Shown: positions 36,124-44,918, counted from the first letter of the stretch. The stretch is DNA of 64,000 nt from Deltaproteobacteria bacterium (GCA_019309115.1 JAFDGW010000018.1:1-64000), one strand, 5' to 3'. Made by a program: numbers and translations. The notes: generated by a model from the sequence alone, not told the origin.

Positions 36124-38976
36124 ATGAAAGAAACGAGCGGAACAGAAGATTGGTCATTCAGGTTTGTTATCGGCATTGATCTGGGGACTACAAATTCTGC
36201 AGTTGCTTTCGTTGATCTGGCCGATGAGCGCAGACAAATAAAGATTTTTAAAATTCCGCAGGTGGTTTCGCTTGGAGAAATTGCCGAACGATCTCTGTTA
36301 CCATCTTTTCTTTATCTCCCTGGGAGTTACGAGGTTCCACTCGACCAGTTGCGCCTTCCATGGAAGCAGAATGTTCGGGATGTGGTAGGTGAGTTTGCCC
36401 GTGAGCAGGGAGCACTTGTTCCAGAGCGTTTGGTTTCATCTGCAAAGTCCTGGCTATGTCATGCTCGAGTGGACAGAAAAGCCCCGATTCTTCCGTGGGG
36501 AGTCAGTGGCGATGACGTGAGAAAGGTTTCCCCTGTAGAAGCCAGCGCCAAATACTTGGAGCACATACGGGAATCATGGAATTACGTCGTAGCCCGTGAT
36601 GACGATGAGCTTCGCTTCGAAGAGCAATTGATAGTCCTGACCGTGCCGGCTTCATTTGACGAGGTGGCCAGGGAACTTACCGTTGAAGCGGCTCGGATGG
36701 CCGGCATACCTAAATTAGTACTTCTGGAAGAGCCTCTTGCTGCTTTTTATGCGTGGTTGAGCCGCCACAGGGATAATTGGCAGGAGCAGCTTCAAGCAGG
36801 TCATGTGATTCTTGTGTGCGATGTGGGTGGTGGAACCACCGACTTTACGATAGTTGCGTTTCGGGAAGGGGAAAAAGGGCTTCGATTTGATCGCCTGGCA
36901 GTAGGAGAGCATCTTCTGCTGGGTGGAGACAATATGGATCTTGCCATAGGAAGACACGTTGAGATTGGGCGTTTTGGCAAAGCCGGAGCACTAGATTCCA
37001 AGCAATGGCATCAATTATGTCATCAATGTCGAAAAGCGAAGGAGCAGTTGCTGGAAAACCCGGATATAGAAGCGGTTAAGGTCACTGTGGTCGGACGTGG
37101 CACTAGACTCATTGGAGATACTGTATCGGTAAACCTGTCCCGGCAAGAGGTTGAAGATCGCATCATAGAGGGATTTTTCCCCTTTTGTAACCTTGACGAT
37201 GAATTGAAAAGCTCTGGGAGATCGGGACTTACCGAGTGGGGGCTACCTTACGTACAGGATCCTGCTATAACTCGCCATCTTGCTTCGTTCTGGCGTAGGT
37301 TTGAGGATTTCCTCAAATCCGAAGTAGGTAGGAAAGATCCTTACCCAGATTTTATTCTGTTCAATGGTGGTGCACTGGCTCCGGCGGTTATAAGGCGAAG
37401 ACTTCTTAATGTCGTGGGAAGCTGGTTTGAGGACCGTGCCGGTAAAGGATGGAAACCGGGGGAACTCCACAATCCGAAGCCCGATTTGGCCGTTGCTTTC
37501 GGCGCCGCTTACTACGGCATGGTGCGCCTTGGGTTTGGAGTTCGTGTTGGGGCTGGCACGCCCAGGAGTTACTACGTGCAAGTGGACAGCGGTCAGGATG
37601 ATGACGGTGGTATGGTTTACCGCGGGGTTTGCATTGTCCCAAGAGGTTCGGAGGAAGGTTTTGAGGCTGAACTCCGGAATCATGACTTTCAGGTCATCAC
37701 TAACAGGCCGGTAGCTTTTCAGGTGCTCTGTTCAACGACGAGGCTGGAAGACAGACTGGGAGATGTAGTTGATCTGCCCGATGGCGAAGTGACTCCTCTG
37801 CCACCAATTAGGACCGTCTTACGTTTCGGAAAGAAAGGGGTAACGCAGCAAATACCGGTTACTATTGCATGTCAGTTATCTGAAGTCGGAACACTTGATA
37901 TTTGGTGTAAGTCCCTAAAAACACCTCATAAGTGGAAGCTCCGGTTTGATGTCAGACAACATGCGGACACGGAAAAGCGATCAATTCTGCCCGGCGAAAT
38001 CTTTGATGAAGAGCTTTTAAATGAGGCGTCAAACCTAATAAAGAACGTCTTTACGGGTGGACATTCAGAAAAACGTTTGGATCCAGACGCTTTGGTAAAA
38101 CATCTCACGGAGCTCTTTGGTACACCGCGTGAAAAGTGGTCGCTTCTGGCGATTCGCAAATTGGCCGACACTCTCTTGGGTGTGGCGGAAGGTCGTAAAC
38201 TTACCTTTCGCCATGAAGCACGATGGTTGAACTTGCTTGGATTTTGTATGCGTCCCGGCTACGGAGATCCTGTTGACGAGTGGCGCATAAGGCAGATCTG
38301 GAGGATATATCATCAAGGGTTGAGTTATCATCGGCAGCCAATGTGCCGTCTTGAGTGGTGGATATTTTGGAGGAGGGTTGCCGGAGGATTGTCGGCTGGG
38401 CAGCAGCTTCATGTTTACCAACAGCATTCGGCTTATTTCCAACATGGAGAAACTAAGGGCAGAAAAAAGGCTAGGAAGTTGAATTCACAGGAGATAACTG
38501 AATTCTGGATGGCTTTTGCCAATTTTGAGCGGCTTCCTGTAGAGGTTAAAGTTCTGCTGGGACGTAGAATGCTAGATCGAGTACTTTCACAGAAAAAACC
38601 CCGCCATCAAGATCTATGGTCTTTGGCTAAGCTTGGAGCTAGAATTCCTCTTTACGGGCCCATTGACAGGGTTGTTTCGGCTGACGAGGTTATGAAATGG
38701 ATATCCGCATTGCTGGATAAAGCTGATGAACTGGAGGCTGTATGTGTAAGACCTATAGTACACATGGCGCGTTTGACAGGGGATAGAGCGAGAGACCTTC
38801 CAGAGGATTTTAGAAGAAGGATTTACGAAACCTTGCTAGGATTGGAGGATGACGATAAGCTGAAGGTGCTTTTTAAAGAACCGTCGGAAGAATTGAGTCT
38901 TCAGGAACAGGAGTGGGCCTTTGGCGAATCCCTGCCGTCAGGGCTTGTGCTTGGGGAAACCAACCAGATAAAATGA
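36124..38976 (+). CDS. Hsp70-family protein with C-terminal DUF3731-like extension
   Basis: The 950-residue paralogue starts 9 bp after the first. It has [13 protein letters not shown] (about 18-30), SAKSWLCH, LEEPLAAFYAW and VCDVGGGTTDF. It also lacks the VLLLD linker, having GFGVRVGAGTPRSYYVQV instead. After about residue 620 comes a 330-residue helical region (LLNEASNLIKNVFTGG, WSLLAIRKLADTLLG, QIWRIYHQGLSYH, WWIFWRRVAGGLSAGQQ) that I associate with DUF3731. The pair with DUF2760 is conserved in relatives as far as I recall; function is unknown. It may act as the second half of a heteromeric chaperone machine. Confidence 0.88.
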   Translation: MKETSGTEDWSFRFVIGIDLGTTNSAVAFVDLADERRQIKIFKIPQVVSLGEIAERSLLPSFLYLPGSYEVPLDQLRLPWKQNVRDVVGEFAREQGALVPERLVSSAKSWLCHARVDRKAPILPWGVSGDDVRKVSPVEASAKYLEHIRESWNYVVARDDDELRFEEQLIVLTVPASFDEVARELTVEAARMAGIPKLVLLEEPLAAFYAWLSRHRDNWQEQLQAGHVILVCDVGGGTTDFTIVAFREGEKGLRFDRLAVGEHLLLGGDNMDLAIGRHVEIGRFGKAGALDSKQWHQLCHQCRKAKEQLLENPDIEAVKVTVVGRGTRLIGDTVSVNLSRQEVEDRIIEGFFPFCNLDDELKSSGRSGLTEWGLPYVQDPAITRHLASFWRRFEDFLKSEVGRKDPYPDFILFNGGALAPAVIRRRLLNVVGSWFEDRAGKGWKPGELHNPKPDLAVAFGAAYYGMVRLGFGVRVGAGTPRSYYVQVDSGQDDDGGMVYRGVCIVPRGSEEGFEAELRNHDFQVITNRPVAFQVLCSTTRLEDRLGDVVDLPDGEVTPLPPIRTVLRFGKKGVTQQIPVTIACQLSEVGTLDIWCKSLKTPHKWKLRFDVRQHADTEKRSILPGEIFDEELLNEASNLIKNVFTGGHSEKRLDPDALVKHLTELFGTPREKWSLLAIRKLADTLLGVAEGRKLTFRHEARWLNLLGFCMRPGYGDPVDEWRIRQIWRIYHQGLSYHRQPMCRLEWWIFWRRVAGGLSAGQQLHVYQQHSAYFQHGETKGRKKARKLNSQEITEFWMAFANFERLPVEVKVLLGRRMLDRVLSQKKPRHQDLWSLAKLGARIPLYGPIDRVVSADEVMKWISALLDKADELEAVCVRPIVHMARLTGDRARDLPEDFRRRIYETLLGLEDDDKLKVLFKEPSEELSLQEQEWAFGESLPSGLVLGETNQIK

Positions 38977-38993
38977 ACTGAGGAGGCAGAGCA

Positions 38994-39182
38994 ATGTGTG
39001 AGGCAAACGCTTATCTGCTGAAGGATAATAGAGAAGAGCTTATTATGGAAGCTGTGGACGTGGTGGAAAACGAAGACGGCCTGCTGAAAATGCGCAATAT
39101 TTTCGGCGAGCAAAAGACGGTGAAAGGCGTTATAAAACGAATGGCTCTTGTGGATCACAAGATTATTATTGAAGAAGCCTGA
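38994..39182 (+). CDS. cooT: CooT-family nickel-binding protein
   Basis: The 62-residue protein begins MCEANAYLL and continues with MEAVDVVENEDGLLKMRNIFGEQK and MALVDHKIIIEE, the family pattern of CooT. In Rhodospirillum rubrum CooT is a small dimeric Ni(II)-binding protein for carbon monoxide dehydrogenase maturation, using the Cys near the N-terminus. No CODH gene is in this window. Here it lies 17 bp after the Hsp70 pair with AGGAGG before the ATG, and a terminator-like hairpin follows, so it seems to be the last gene of that operon. Confidence 0.85.
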   Translation: MCEANAYLLKDNREELIMEAVDVVENEDGLLKMRNIFGEQKTVKGVIKRMALVDHKIIIEEA

Positions 39183-39191
39183 AAATAATAA

Positions 39192-39262
39192 GGTGCACCC
39201 AATCCTGACGCATGAACGTTGCGGAGTGGAGGGAAGGGTGCGCCCTGTGTTTTCTTTTTGTT
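39192..39262 (+). terminator. Rho-independent terminator after cooT
   Basis: GGTGCACCC (39192-39200) pairs with GGGTGCGCC (39236-39244) with one G-U, enclosing a 35-base loop that can fold further. A T-rich tract (TGTTTTCTTTTTGTTTTG) follows. It closes the DUF2760-Hsp70-cooT unit. Confidence 0.6.
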
Positions 39263-39322
39263 TTGTCTGCTCGTTCTTCTGATAGATTCCAGAAACATTT
39301 TTCCTTATGAGGCGTCACGACT

Positions 39323-40588
39323 ATGATAAATATTCTGACCGAAGTCGGTTTCAATAGCTTAGTTTTTGCCGGGCTATTTGGCATATCAGCTTTTTTTGCC
39401 GGTTCTGAAACCGCCCTCATGGCCGTCAACCGTTTTAAAATAGCCTACCTGGCAAGAACCGATGGCAAGGCAAAACTGCTGGAGAAAATCTTAAAAGATC
39501 CGGATAGACTTATTGGAACACTCCTTCTGTGTAACAACTTGGTGAATGTGGCGCTATCCGCAATGGGAACAGCTATTGCCATTAGGCTTTTTGGGGATCG
39601 AGGGGTTCTGTACGCCACTTTCGTCATAACCCTTGGGCTTCTTATTTTTGGCGAAATTACTCCGAAGACCATAGCGGCTTATCATGCTACTCCCATAGCT
39701 TTGCGCGTTTCCCCGGTTATGCGCTTTCTTATAAGCTTTTGTTATCCTTGTGTTCGAGGGCTTACCTTTTTGTCCAATGCCATAATACGTTTGCTGAGGT
39801 TAGAACGGCAAAAGGGGGATTTAGATCTGAGTGAGGAGGAGCTTCAGGCGTTGATTGAATCATCGGGAAGTGGGGCCGGGCTAGAGCGTGAAAAACAGGA
39901 AATGCTGATTGGAGTGTTGTTGCTCGATAAGACCACTCTCGGTGACATCATGGTTCCTTGGAGGGATGTAGTTTCCCTTGAGTTGAACGCAACTCTTCAA
40001 GAAGTGCTCACTGTGGTGGAAGAAAACAAGTTTTCCAGATACCCTGTGTACGAAAAAGACCCTAGCAATGTCGTTGGGTTTGTACACGTTAAGGATTTAT
40101 TACTAAAAATCGGGGAAAACCAAACAGAGGTCAGACTCAAGGATGTGCTGATGCCTCCGCCTTTTGCTCCTGAATCGAGAACCATTCGGGATCAGCTGGA
40201 AGCCTTCAAGCGCGAGCAACTTCACATGTGTTTCGTCGTTGATGAGTACGGGCAAGTCGTAGGGCTGGTAACTCTGGAAGACGTTCTGGAAGAAATCGTT
40301 GGCGAAATCGAAGACGAACACGATTCATCGGGAATTGAAAGATTATTTCGTCTTGCAGACGGATCCTATCTGGTTGATGGTTCTATGCTGATACGGGACA
40401 TTAATAGGCGGCTTGGGCTTGAACTTCCTGAAAACGGCGTCAGGACCGTTGCCGGTTTGATAATAAGTAGGCTGGATCGGTTTCCGGATGTGGGAGAAGT
40501 TGTTTCTGTTGGAAGGTGCAAACTACAGGTCGTGAGGAAACGGGGTTTTTCGATAGAAAAGGTAAGAATTCAGGTGCCAGGTGGGTAA
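39323..40588 (+). CDS. CNNM/CorC-HlyC family transporter
   Basis: The 421-residue protein has a DUF21/CNNM membrane domain (about 10-190, including FFAGSETALMAVNRFKI and GEITPKTIAA). A CBS pair follows (about 200-330, MVPWRDVVSLE and VDEYGQVVGLVTLEDVLEEIVGEI). The C-terminal CorC_HlyC domain spans about 340-420. Family members export Mg or other divalent cations or sense metals. GAGG lies before the ATG. It has its own spacing from the preceding terminator, and its 3' end abuts rsmH, 5 bp away. Confidence 0.9.
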   Translation: MINILTEVGFNSLVFAGLFGISAFFAGSETALMAVNRFKIAYLARTDGKAKLLEKILKDPDRLIGTLLLCNNLVNVALSAMGTAIAIRLFGDRGVLYATFVITLGLLIFGEITPKTIAAYHATPIALRVSPVMRFLISFCYPCVRGLTFLSNAIIRLLRLERQKGDLDLSEEELQALIESSGSGAGLEREKQEMLIGVLLLDKTTLGDIMVPWRDVVSLELNATLQEVLTVVEENKFSRYPVYEKDPSNVVGFVHVKDLLLKIGENQTEVRLKDVLMPPPFAPESRTIRDQLEAFKREQLHMCFVVDEYGQVVGLVTLEDVLEEIVGEIEDEHDSSGIERLFRLADGSYLVDGSMLIRDINRRLGLELPENGVRTVAGLIISRLDRFPDVGEVVSVGRCKLQVVRKRGFSIEKVRIQVPGG

Positions 40589-40593
40589 AAGTA

Positions 40594-41538
40594 GTGAAAA
40601 TTATGCATGTCCCGGTTCTTTGTGAAGAGATTATTGATTTTTTTAGAGTATCGGCAGGGAATTTTGTTTTTCTTGATGGCACCATTGGTTCTGGTGGCCA
40701 TACAGAAGCTATTTTAACGCGTGTCAACCCGAATTGTCGGGTTATTGGCATTGACAGAGATGAGAAAGCCATTCACCGGGTATGTGATAGACTCGGTGAC
40801 TATGTTTCGGAAGGACGTCTTTTATTGTTCTGTGATAATTACGAGAACTTCGATGAGGTGCTCCAGTTGACAGGAGTGGATTTTCTCGATGGCGTCGTGC
40901 TTGACCTTGGGGTATCTTCCGAGCAACTGGAGTCTTCGGAAAGAGGATTCAGCTTTATCCATGATGGACCTCTGGATATGAGAATGTCCCGGCAGGGAAC
41001 GCTGTCGGCTTACCATGTGGTGAACAGTTTTTCAGAGAATGAACTGGCTCGTATTTTCAGGGAATTTGGAGAAGAGCGTTACGCCAGAAGAATTGCCAGA
41101 GAAATAGTCAAGGCCAGGAAGGTTACTGCCATTGGTAGCACATTGCAATTGGCCGAAATTGTGTCGAAGGCAATTCCGCCACGCAACGCCAGATCCCGTA
41201 TTCACCCTGCTACTAGAGTTTTTCAGGCTCTCCGAATATTCGTGAACGATGAACTGGGAGCGTTAAAACGGTTTTTAGGTAAGATACTGAACTGGCTTGC
41301 ACCAGGTGGAGTGCTCTGCATTGTGGCGTTTCACTCGCTCGAGGATCGTATTGTGAAGCATACTTTTAGAAAGTGGGCCAACCCCTGCACATGCCCTCCG
41401 GAGTATCCTGTATGCGTTTGTGGCAAGAAGCCAATGGTACGGTTGCTTACCAGAAAAGCTGTGAAACCTTCTGAAAATGAAATAAGAAACAACCCCCGTG
41501 CTCGAAGTGCTCGTTTGAGGGCAGTGCAGAAGCTGTAA
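40594..41538 (+). CDS. rsmH: 16S rRNA (cytosine-1402-N4) methyltransferase
   Basis: RsmH (MraW) methylates C1402 of 16S rRNA. I chose the GTG at 40594, which has AGGTGGG 8 bases upstream and gives 314 residues; MHVPVLCEEIIDFF then follows three codons later. The SAM site FLDGTIGSGGHTEAIL (about 21-36), GVSSEQLESSERGFSF, the NSFSENELARIFREFGEERYA region and the C-terminal IVAFHSLEDRIVK are all typical. It normally opens the dcw cell-division cluster after mraZ; here a CorC transporter precedes it. Confidence 0.95.
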   Translation: MKIMHVPVLCEEIIDFFRVSAGNFVFLDGTIGSGGHTEAILTRVNPNCRVIGIDRDEKAIHRVCDRLGDYVSEGRLLLFCDNYENFDEVLQLTGVDFLDGVVLDLGVSSEQLESSERGFSFIHDGPLDMRMSRQGTLSAYHVVNSFSENELARIFREFGEERYARRIAREIVKARKVTAIGSTLQLAEIVSKAIPPRNARSRIHPATRVFQALRIFVNDELGALKRFLGKILNWLAPGGVLCIVAFHSLEDRIVKHTFRKWANPCTCPPEYPVCVCGKKPMVRLLTRKAVKPSENEIRNNPRARSARLRAVQKL

Positions 41539-41560
41539 CCAGCAAGGAGCATCGTAGGAG

Positions 41561-41839
41561 ATGAGTGGTAAAAATTTTCTGGCACATATTGTTTGTGTGA
41601 TTTTCTTAACAATTATGGCCCTCGGACTAGTGTGGATTCGAACGGAACGCATAAGGCTGGGTTATACTTTCTCACAGGCTTACAAAGTTTTGGCAGAGCT
41701 TGGCGAGGTGAACAAAAAATTGCGGCTCGAGTGGGAATATCTGACAGGATATACCAACCTTAGTAGGATAGCTTCTAAGGAATTTAATATGCACCCGCCT
41801 CGTAGTTCTGATATTTTATTCGTGATTACGGAAAAGTAG
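41561..41839 (+). CDS. ftsL: Cell division protein FtsL-like
   Basis: The 92-residue protein has one membrane span (about 8-26, AHIVCVIFLTIMALGLVWI). A periplasmic coiled-coil stretch with heptad hydrophobics follows (about 35-75, LGYTFSQAYKVLAELGEVNK and beyond). This topology and the position right after rsmH identify FtsL, a late divisome protein that acts with FtsB and FtsQ. Sequence identity in this family is low, so context carries the call. The usual next genes, ftsI and murE, do not follow. Confidence 0.85.
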   Translation: MSGKNFLAHIVCVIFLTIMALGLVWIRTERIRLGYTFSQAYKVLAELGEVNKKLRLEWEYLTGYTNLSRIASKEFNMHPPRSSDILFVITEK

Positions 41840-41883
41840 ATGAACTTACACCGAAATCCAGCGTATTGGGAACGACCTTGAAT

Positions 41884-41913
41884 TTGACTTCACATTCCAG
41901 TGTTTTGTAATAT
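41884..41913 (+). promoter_or_regulatory. Candidate sigma-70 promoter for the inositol solute gene
   Basis: TTGACT (41884-41889), an 18-bp spacer and TAATAT (41908-41913). It lies in the 165-bp gap after ftsL and about 90 bp before the GTG start at 42005, so this gene probably has its own transcript. Confidence 0.45.
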
Positions 41914-42004
41914 CATTACCTTGTTATCAATTCGATTATCAGTTTAGCGCTTTTGTCTGGTGTCTGTATTTCATGAGAGGAAGAGGCTAGGAGGAGGTGG
42001 AGAA

Positions 42005-43474
42005 GTGCGGGCAAAAAATTTATTAAGGGACATTCCGGCGGTTATTCTGGCAGCAGGAGAAGGTTCGAGGCTGAGGAACAGCGAGGGTGAGGTACCCAAA
42101 CCCCTAGTCAGGATCCATGGGCTTAGCCTTCTTGAAAGATCTTTGCTGACTTTCAAAACCGCTGGAGTTCGCAAGTTTTATGTTGTCGTCGGGTTTCAAA
42201 AGGACCGCGTGATAGAACACGCAAGAGAACTTGCAGAAAAACACGATATTTTCATTGAAATTATCAGCAGTGATTGCTGGCAATTAGGCAACGGAGCTTC
42301 AGCCAGTGCCCCGGCCGGCAGGATAGACAAACCTTTTTTCCTTGCTATGTGTGATCACCTTTTCGATCCAGAGATACCAGTTCGTTTGTTCGAGACCGAG
42401 TGTGAAAATAATTCTGCCGTGTGTCGTCTTGCTGTGGACAGGAATTTTAGGGGAATTAACGACGTGGGGGAAGCCACGCTGGTTTCTATATTGGGTGACA
42501 CTGTGGTTGACATTGGCAAAGGTATCCCAAATGCGGATGCCATGGACACGGGGATTTTTCTTTGCAAACCTGAATTATTTGACGTGCTTAAGAAAGCTAT
42601 TTCGCAAGGCAAGGGCAATCTGTCTGACGCATTGCGGCTTTTAATTCCTGAAAAAAAGTTCAAAGTGGCGGACGTAACTGGCTTGTTCTGGTTTGATATA
42701 GATACGCCGTGGGACTTGAAAAAAGCCGAGGATTCTCTTCTGGCTCTTTTAAAAAGATCCAAAAATATTGATGGTCCGGTGAGCAAATACATAAATCGAC
42801 ATTTCTCAATAGAGATAACCCGCAGGATTGCTCGGAAATCCATAACGCCCAACCAGGTGTCGGCTGTTGGGGCGGTTGTGGGGATACTAGGTGCTATGGG
42901 GTTTTTCATATCCGGTATGCTGGCTGATTCAGCTCCGTTGTTCTCGTTGGCATGTATTATAGCAGGATTGCTTGTACAGGTGTCCTCGATAATTGACGGT
43001 GTTGATGGAGAGATTGCGAGGCTGAAGTTTCAGCATTCGCCCTACGGAGCTTATGTAGACTACATGCTGGATCGGTATGTGGACGGTCTGGTTGTATGCG
43101 GTATTGCCTTTGCCCTGTTTAAGACGTCAGGATCGTTGAGTGCCTTTCTGTGGGGTGGGTTGGCTTTAATAGGACTTCCATTGTCATCCATTCACAGGGC
43201 AAAATTTCGGGCTGAGACAGGCCGGAACTACCTACCAGAAGAAGACGGATTTTTAAGAGTTTTACCATATTCCAGAGATGTCAGATTATTCGTGGTGTTT
43301 CTGGGAGCTGTGTTCGGAAGAATCGATTTTGTGCTTTATTATCTCTCAATTGTGCCAAATGTCGTGTCAATCATCAGATTTCGCCGAGTTAAGAAGGCTA
43401 TGGAAGATGAAAGGGTTAGGGCTGTCGACGAGGCTAAAAGATTTGTCATTACCAGAGCAGATCAGATTGTGTGA
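42005..43474 (+). CDS. Bifunctional inositol-1-P cytidylyltransferase / DIPP synthase-like
   Basis: The 489-residue protein joins two domains. The N-terminal nucleotidyltransferase (about 1-240) has PAVILAAGEGSRLR and PKPLVRIHG. The C-terminal CDP-alcohol phosphotransferase (about 265-489) has the full signature DGVDGEIARLKF, then G, D and D in YGAYVDYMLDRY (about 333-358). This architecture is the IPCT/DIPPS enzyme that makes di-myo-inositol-phosphate phosphate, a solute of hyperthermophiles. A phospholipid-related role is also possible. The GTG at 42005 is chosen because AGGAGGAGGTGG precedes it; the upstream GTG at 41960 has no such site. No inositol-phosphate synthase is in the window. 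Confidence 0.82.
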   Translation: MRAKNLLRDIPAVILAAGEGSRLRNSEGEVPKPLVRIHGLSLLERSLLTFKTAGVRKFYVVVGFQKDRVIEHARELAEKHDIFIEIISSDCWQLGNGASASAPAGRIDKPFFLAMCDHLFDPEIPVRLFETECENNSAVCRLAVDRNFRGINDVGEATLVSILGDTVVDIGKGIPNADAMDTGIFLCKPELFDVLKKAISQGKGNLSDALRLLIPEKKFKVADVTGLFWFDIDTPWDLKKAEDSLLALLKRSKNIDGPVSKYINRHFSIEITRRIARKSITPNQVSAVGAVVGILGAMGFFISGMLADSAPLFSLACIIAGLLVQVSSIIDGVDGEIARLKFQHSPYGAYVDYMLDRYVDGLVVCGIAFALFKTSGSLSAFLWGGLALIGLPLSSIHRAKFRAETGRNYLPEEDGFLRVLPYSRDVRLFVVFLGAVFGRIDFVLYYLSIVPNVVSIIRFRRVKKAMEDERVRAVDEAKRFVITRADQIV

Positions 43475-44192
43475 TGAAATTGGGGTTGAATTTGTTGAAA
43501 TTGTTGCTGAGATTTTTTGGGGATTACCGGGGGACAGATCAAGATGGTCAGAAATAAAATCGGCGCTTGAAAAGGTGTCTGTAGAACCCATTCTTCACGC
43601 TGCTTATATAGAGCTTAACATGGCCAGCATCAGGGATCGGATTGCCAAAGCGGCAGTTGACGAGTGCAGGTTGTGTCTCGAGATCGCGGAATATCTTGGA
43701 GCTAGGTACATGGTCATTCATCCGGGTAATTTAAATCGGAATTTTCCCCCGTCGTTCATCAACCGAGCGCGGGATAACCTTGTGAATTCTCTGAGAGACC
43801 TTGTAGAGGAAGCGCAGAACAGGAAAGTTATGATGGCTCTAGAAAATGGGTGGAACGGAGAAAATCATCCTGTAATTGACTGTGTGGAGGTTCACAGAGA
43901 GATCATCGAACGTGTATCGAGCCCCTATCTTAGAGCTCTTGTTGACGTTGGTCACGTTAATACCTTTGGGGCCGATATTATTGAGTACATTGAGAGTCTA
44001 AAAGACTTGATAGTTGGGTTTCACATTCATGATAATGATGGGACAAAGGACCAGCACCTGCCGCCGGGAAGCGGTTCAATTGATGATGACGTATATGAGC
44101 ACTGTTTGCGGCAGGACGTTCCTTCTGTTATTGAAGTGAATTCTCTCGAAGATATTTACAAAGCGTTTAATTACCTCAAGTCTTTGTCGTGA
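43407..44192 (+). CDS. TIM-barrel sugar phosphate isomerase/epimerase-like protein
   Basis: This 261-residue protein is in the AP endonuclease 2 / xylose isomerase-like TIM-barrel family. ARYMVIHPGN (about 107), MMALENGW (metal-binding Glu near 145), LVDVGHVNTFG (Asp/His near 182) and FHIHDNDGTKDQHLPPGSGSID (His near 210) provide the usual divalent-metal ligands. The substrate is unknown. It overlaps the inositol-solute gene by 68 bp, so it may act on an inositol or other sugar in the same pathway. The ATG at 43407 follows AAGAAGG; a longer frame to 43278 lies wholly inside the upstream gene. Confidence 0.8.
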   Translation: MKGLGLSTRLKDLSLPEQIRLCDEIGVEFVEIVAEIFWGLPGDRSRWSEIKSALEKVSVEPILHAAYIELNMASIRDRIAKAAVDECRLCLEIAEYLGARYMVIHPGNLNRNFPPSFINRARDNLVNSLRDLVEEAQNRKVMMALENGWNGENHPVIDCVEVHREIIERVSSPYLRALVDVGHVNTFGADIIEYIESLKDLIVGFHIHDNDGTKDQHLPPGSGSIDDDVYEHCLRQDVPSVIEVNSLEDIYKAFNYLKSLS

Positions 44193-44348
44193 CGAAACGA
44201 TAGATTTTTCGAACATCTCCTCCGGGGTGCTTGACAACAAGCACATGTGCAGTTTAATAACATCGTTCCTTGTGAAAAAAGTATCGGGTTGTTTTCTTTC
44301 GGTTGTGAAAAAGTATTTAAACCAAAATGTCGTCAGGGGCGGCTCGTC

Positions 44349-44897
44349 ATGGAACACAACAAAGGCGCAACTTCTGGTAAAGTGGTCGTTGTAGTGGCGT
44401 TCCTCATAGGGTTTATAGGAGCGCTGGTTTTTGGGTGGGTGATTTTCCCGCAGATTCTTTATTCTAAGAAATATCAACCGATTAACTTTTCCCACGCTGC
44501 ACATCAGGACAGTTCCTGTGAAGATTGCCATTATTTTCGTGAGGATGGAACTTATTCCGGGATACCAAACATAGACAATTGTCGGGAGTGTCATGAAGAG
44601 ATGATGGGGGAAAGTGAGGCCGAACGAATTCTTGTTGAGGAATACATTCAGAAGGACAAACCAATCCCGTGGCTTATCTATGCTTGGCAGCCGGACAATG
44701 TTTACTTTTCTCACGCACCCCATAAGGACATGGATTGTGTGAGATGCCATCGCGATGTAAGTGAAGAGGAAAAGGCGCCACCTTATTACGAAAATAGGCT
44801 TACGGGATACAGTAAGAACACGATGAAAATGGTAGAATGTGAAAAGTGCCACGCCGCTCACGGTGCCAGTAACGCCTGTCAGGTTTGTCATAAATAG
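44349..44897 (+). CDS. qrcA: QrcA, membrane-anchored multiheme cytochrome c
   Basis: The 182-residue protein has an N-terminal membrane anchor (about 11-35, VVVVVAFLIGFIGALVFGWV) and a periplasmic domain with five CXXCH motifs (CEDCH, CRECH, CVRCH, CEKCH, CQVCH). Two HAxH distal His pairs (FSHAAHQD and FSHAPHKD) and other His residues could serve as distal ligands. Position before a molybdopterin-like protein, an FeS protein and an NrfD protein identifies the Qrc complex, which takes electrons from periplasmic hydrogenases and formate dehydrogenases via cytochrome c3 to menaquinone. Characterised QrcA is described as hexaheme; only five canonical motifs are visible. A longer start at 44247 is unlikely. 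Confidence 0.9.
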   Translation: MEHNKGATSGKVVVVVAFLIGFIGALVFGWVIFPQILYSKKYQPINFSHAAHQDSSCEDCHYFREDGTYSGIPNIDNCRECHEEMMGESEAERILVEEYIQKDKPIPWLIYAWQPDNVYFSHAPHKDMDCVRCHRDVSEEEKAPPYYENRLTGYSKNTMKMVECEKCHAAHGASNACQVCHK

Positions 44898-44918
44898 GGC
44901 TGCATAGGAGAATTCGGA

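Noticed and set aside
41561-41959. ftsI/murE start after ftsL
   Set aside because: No transpeptidase or Mur ligase frame; the gap leads to a nucleotidyltransferase/CDP-alcohol gene.
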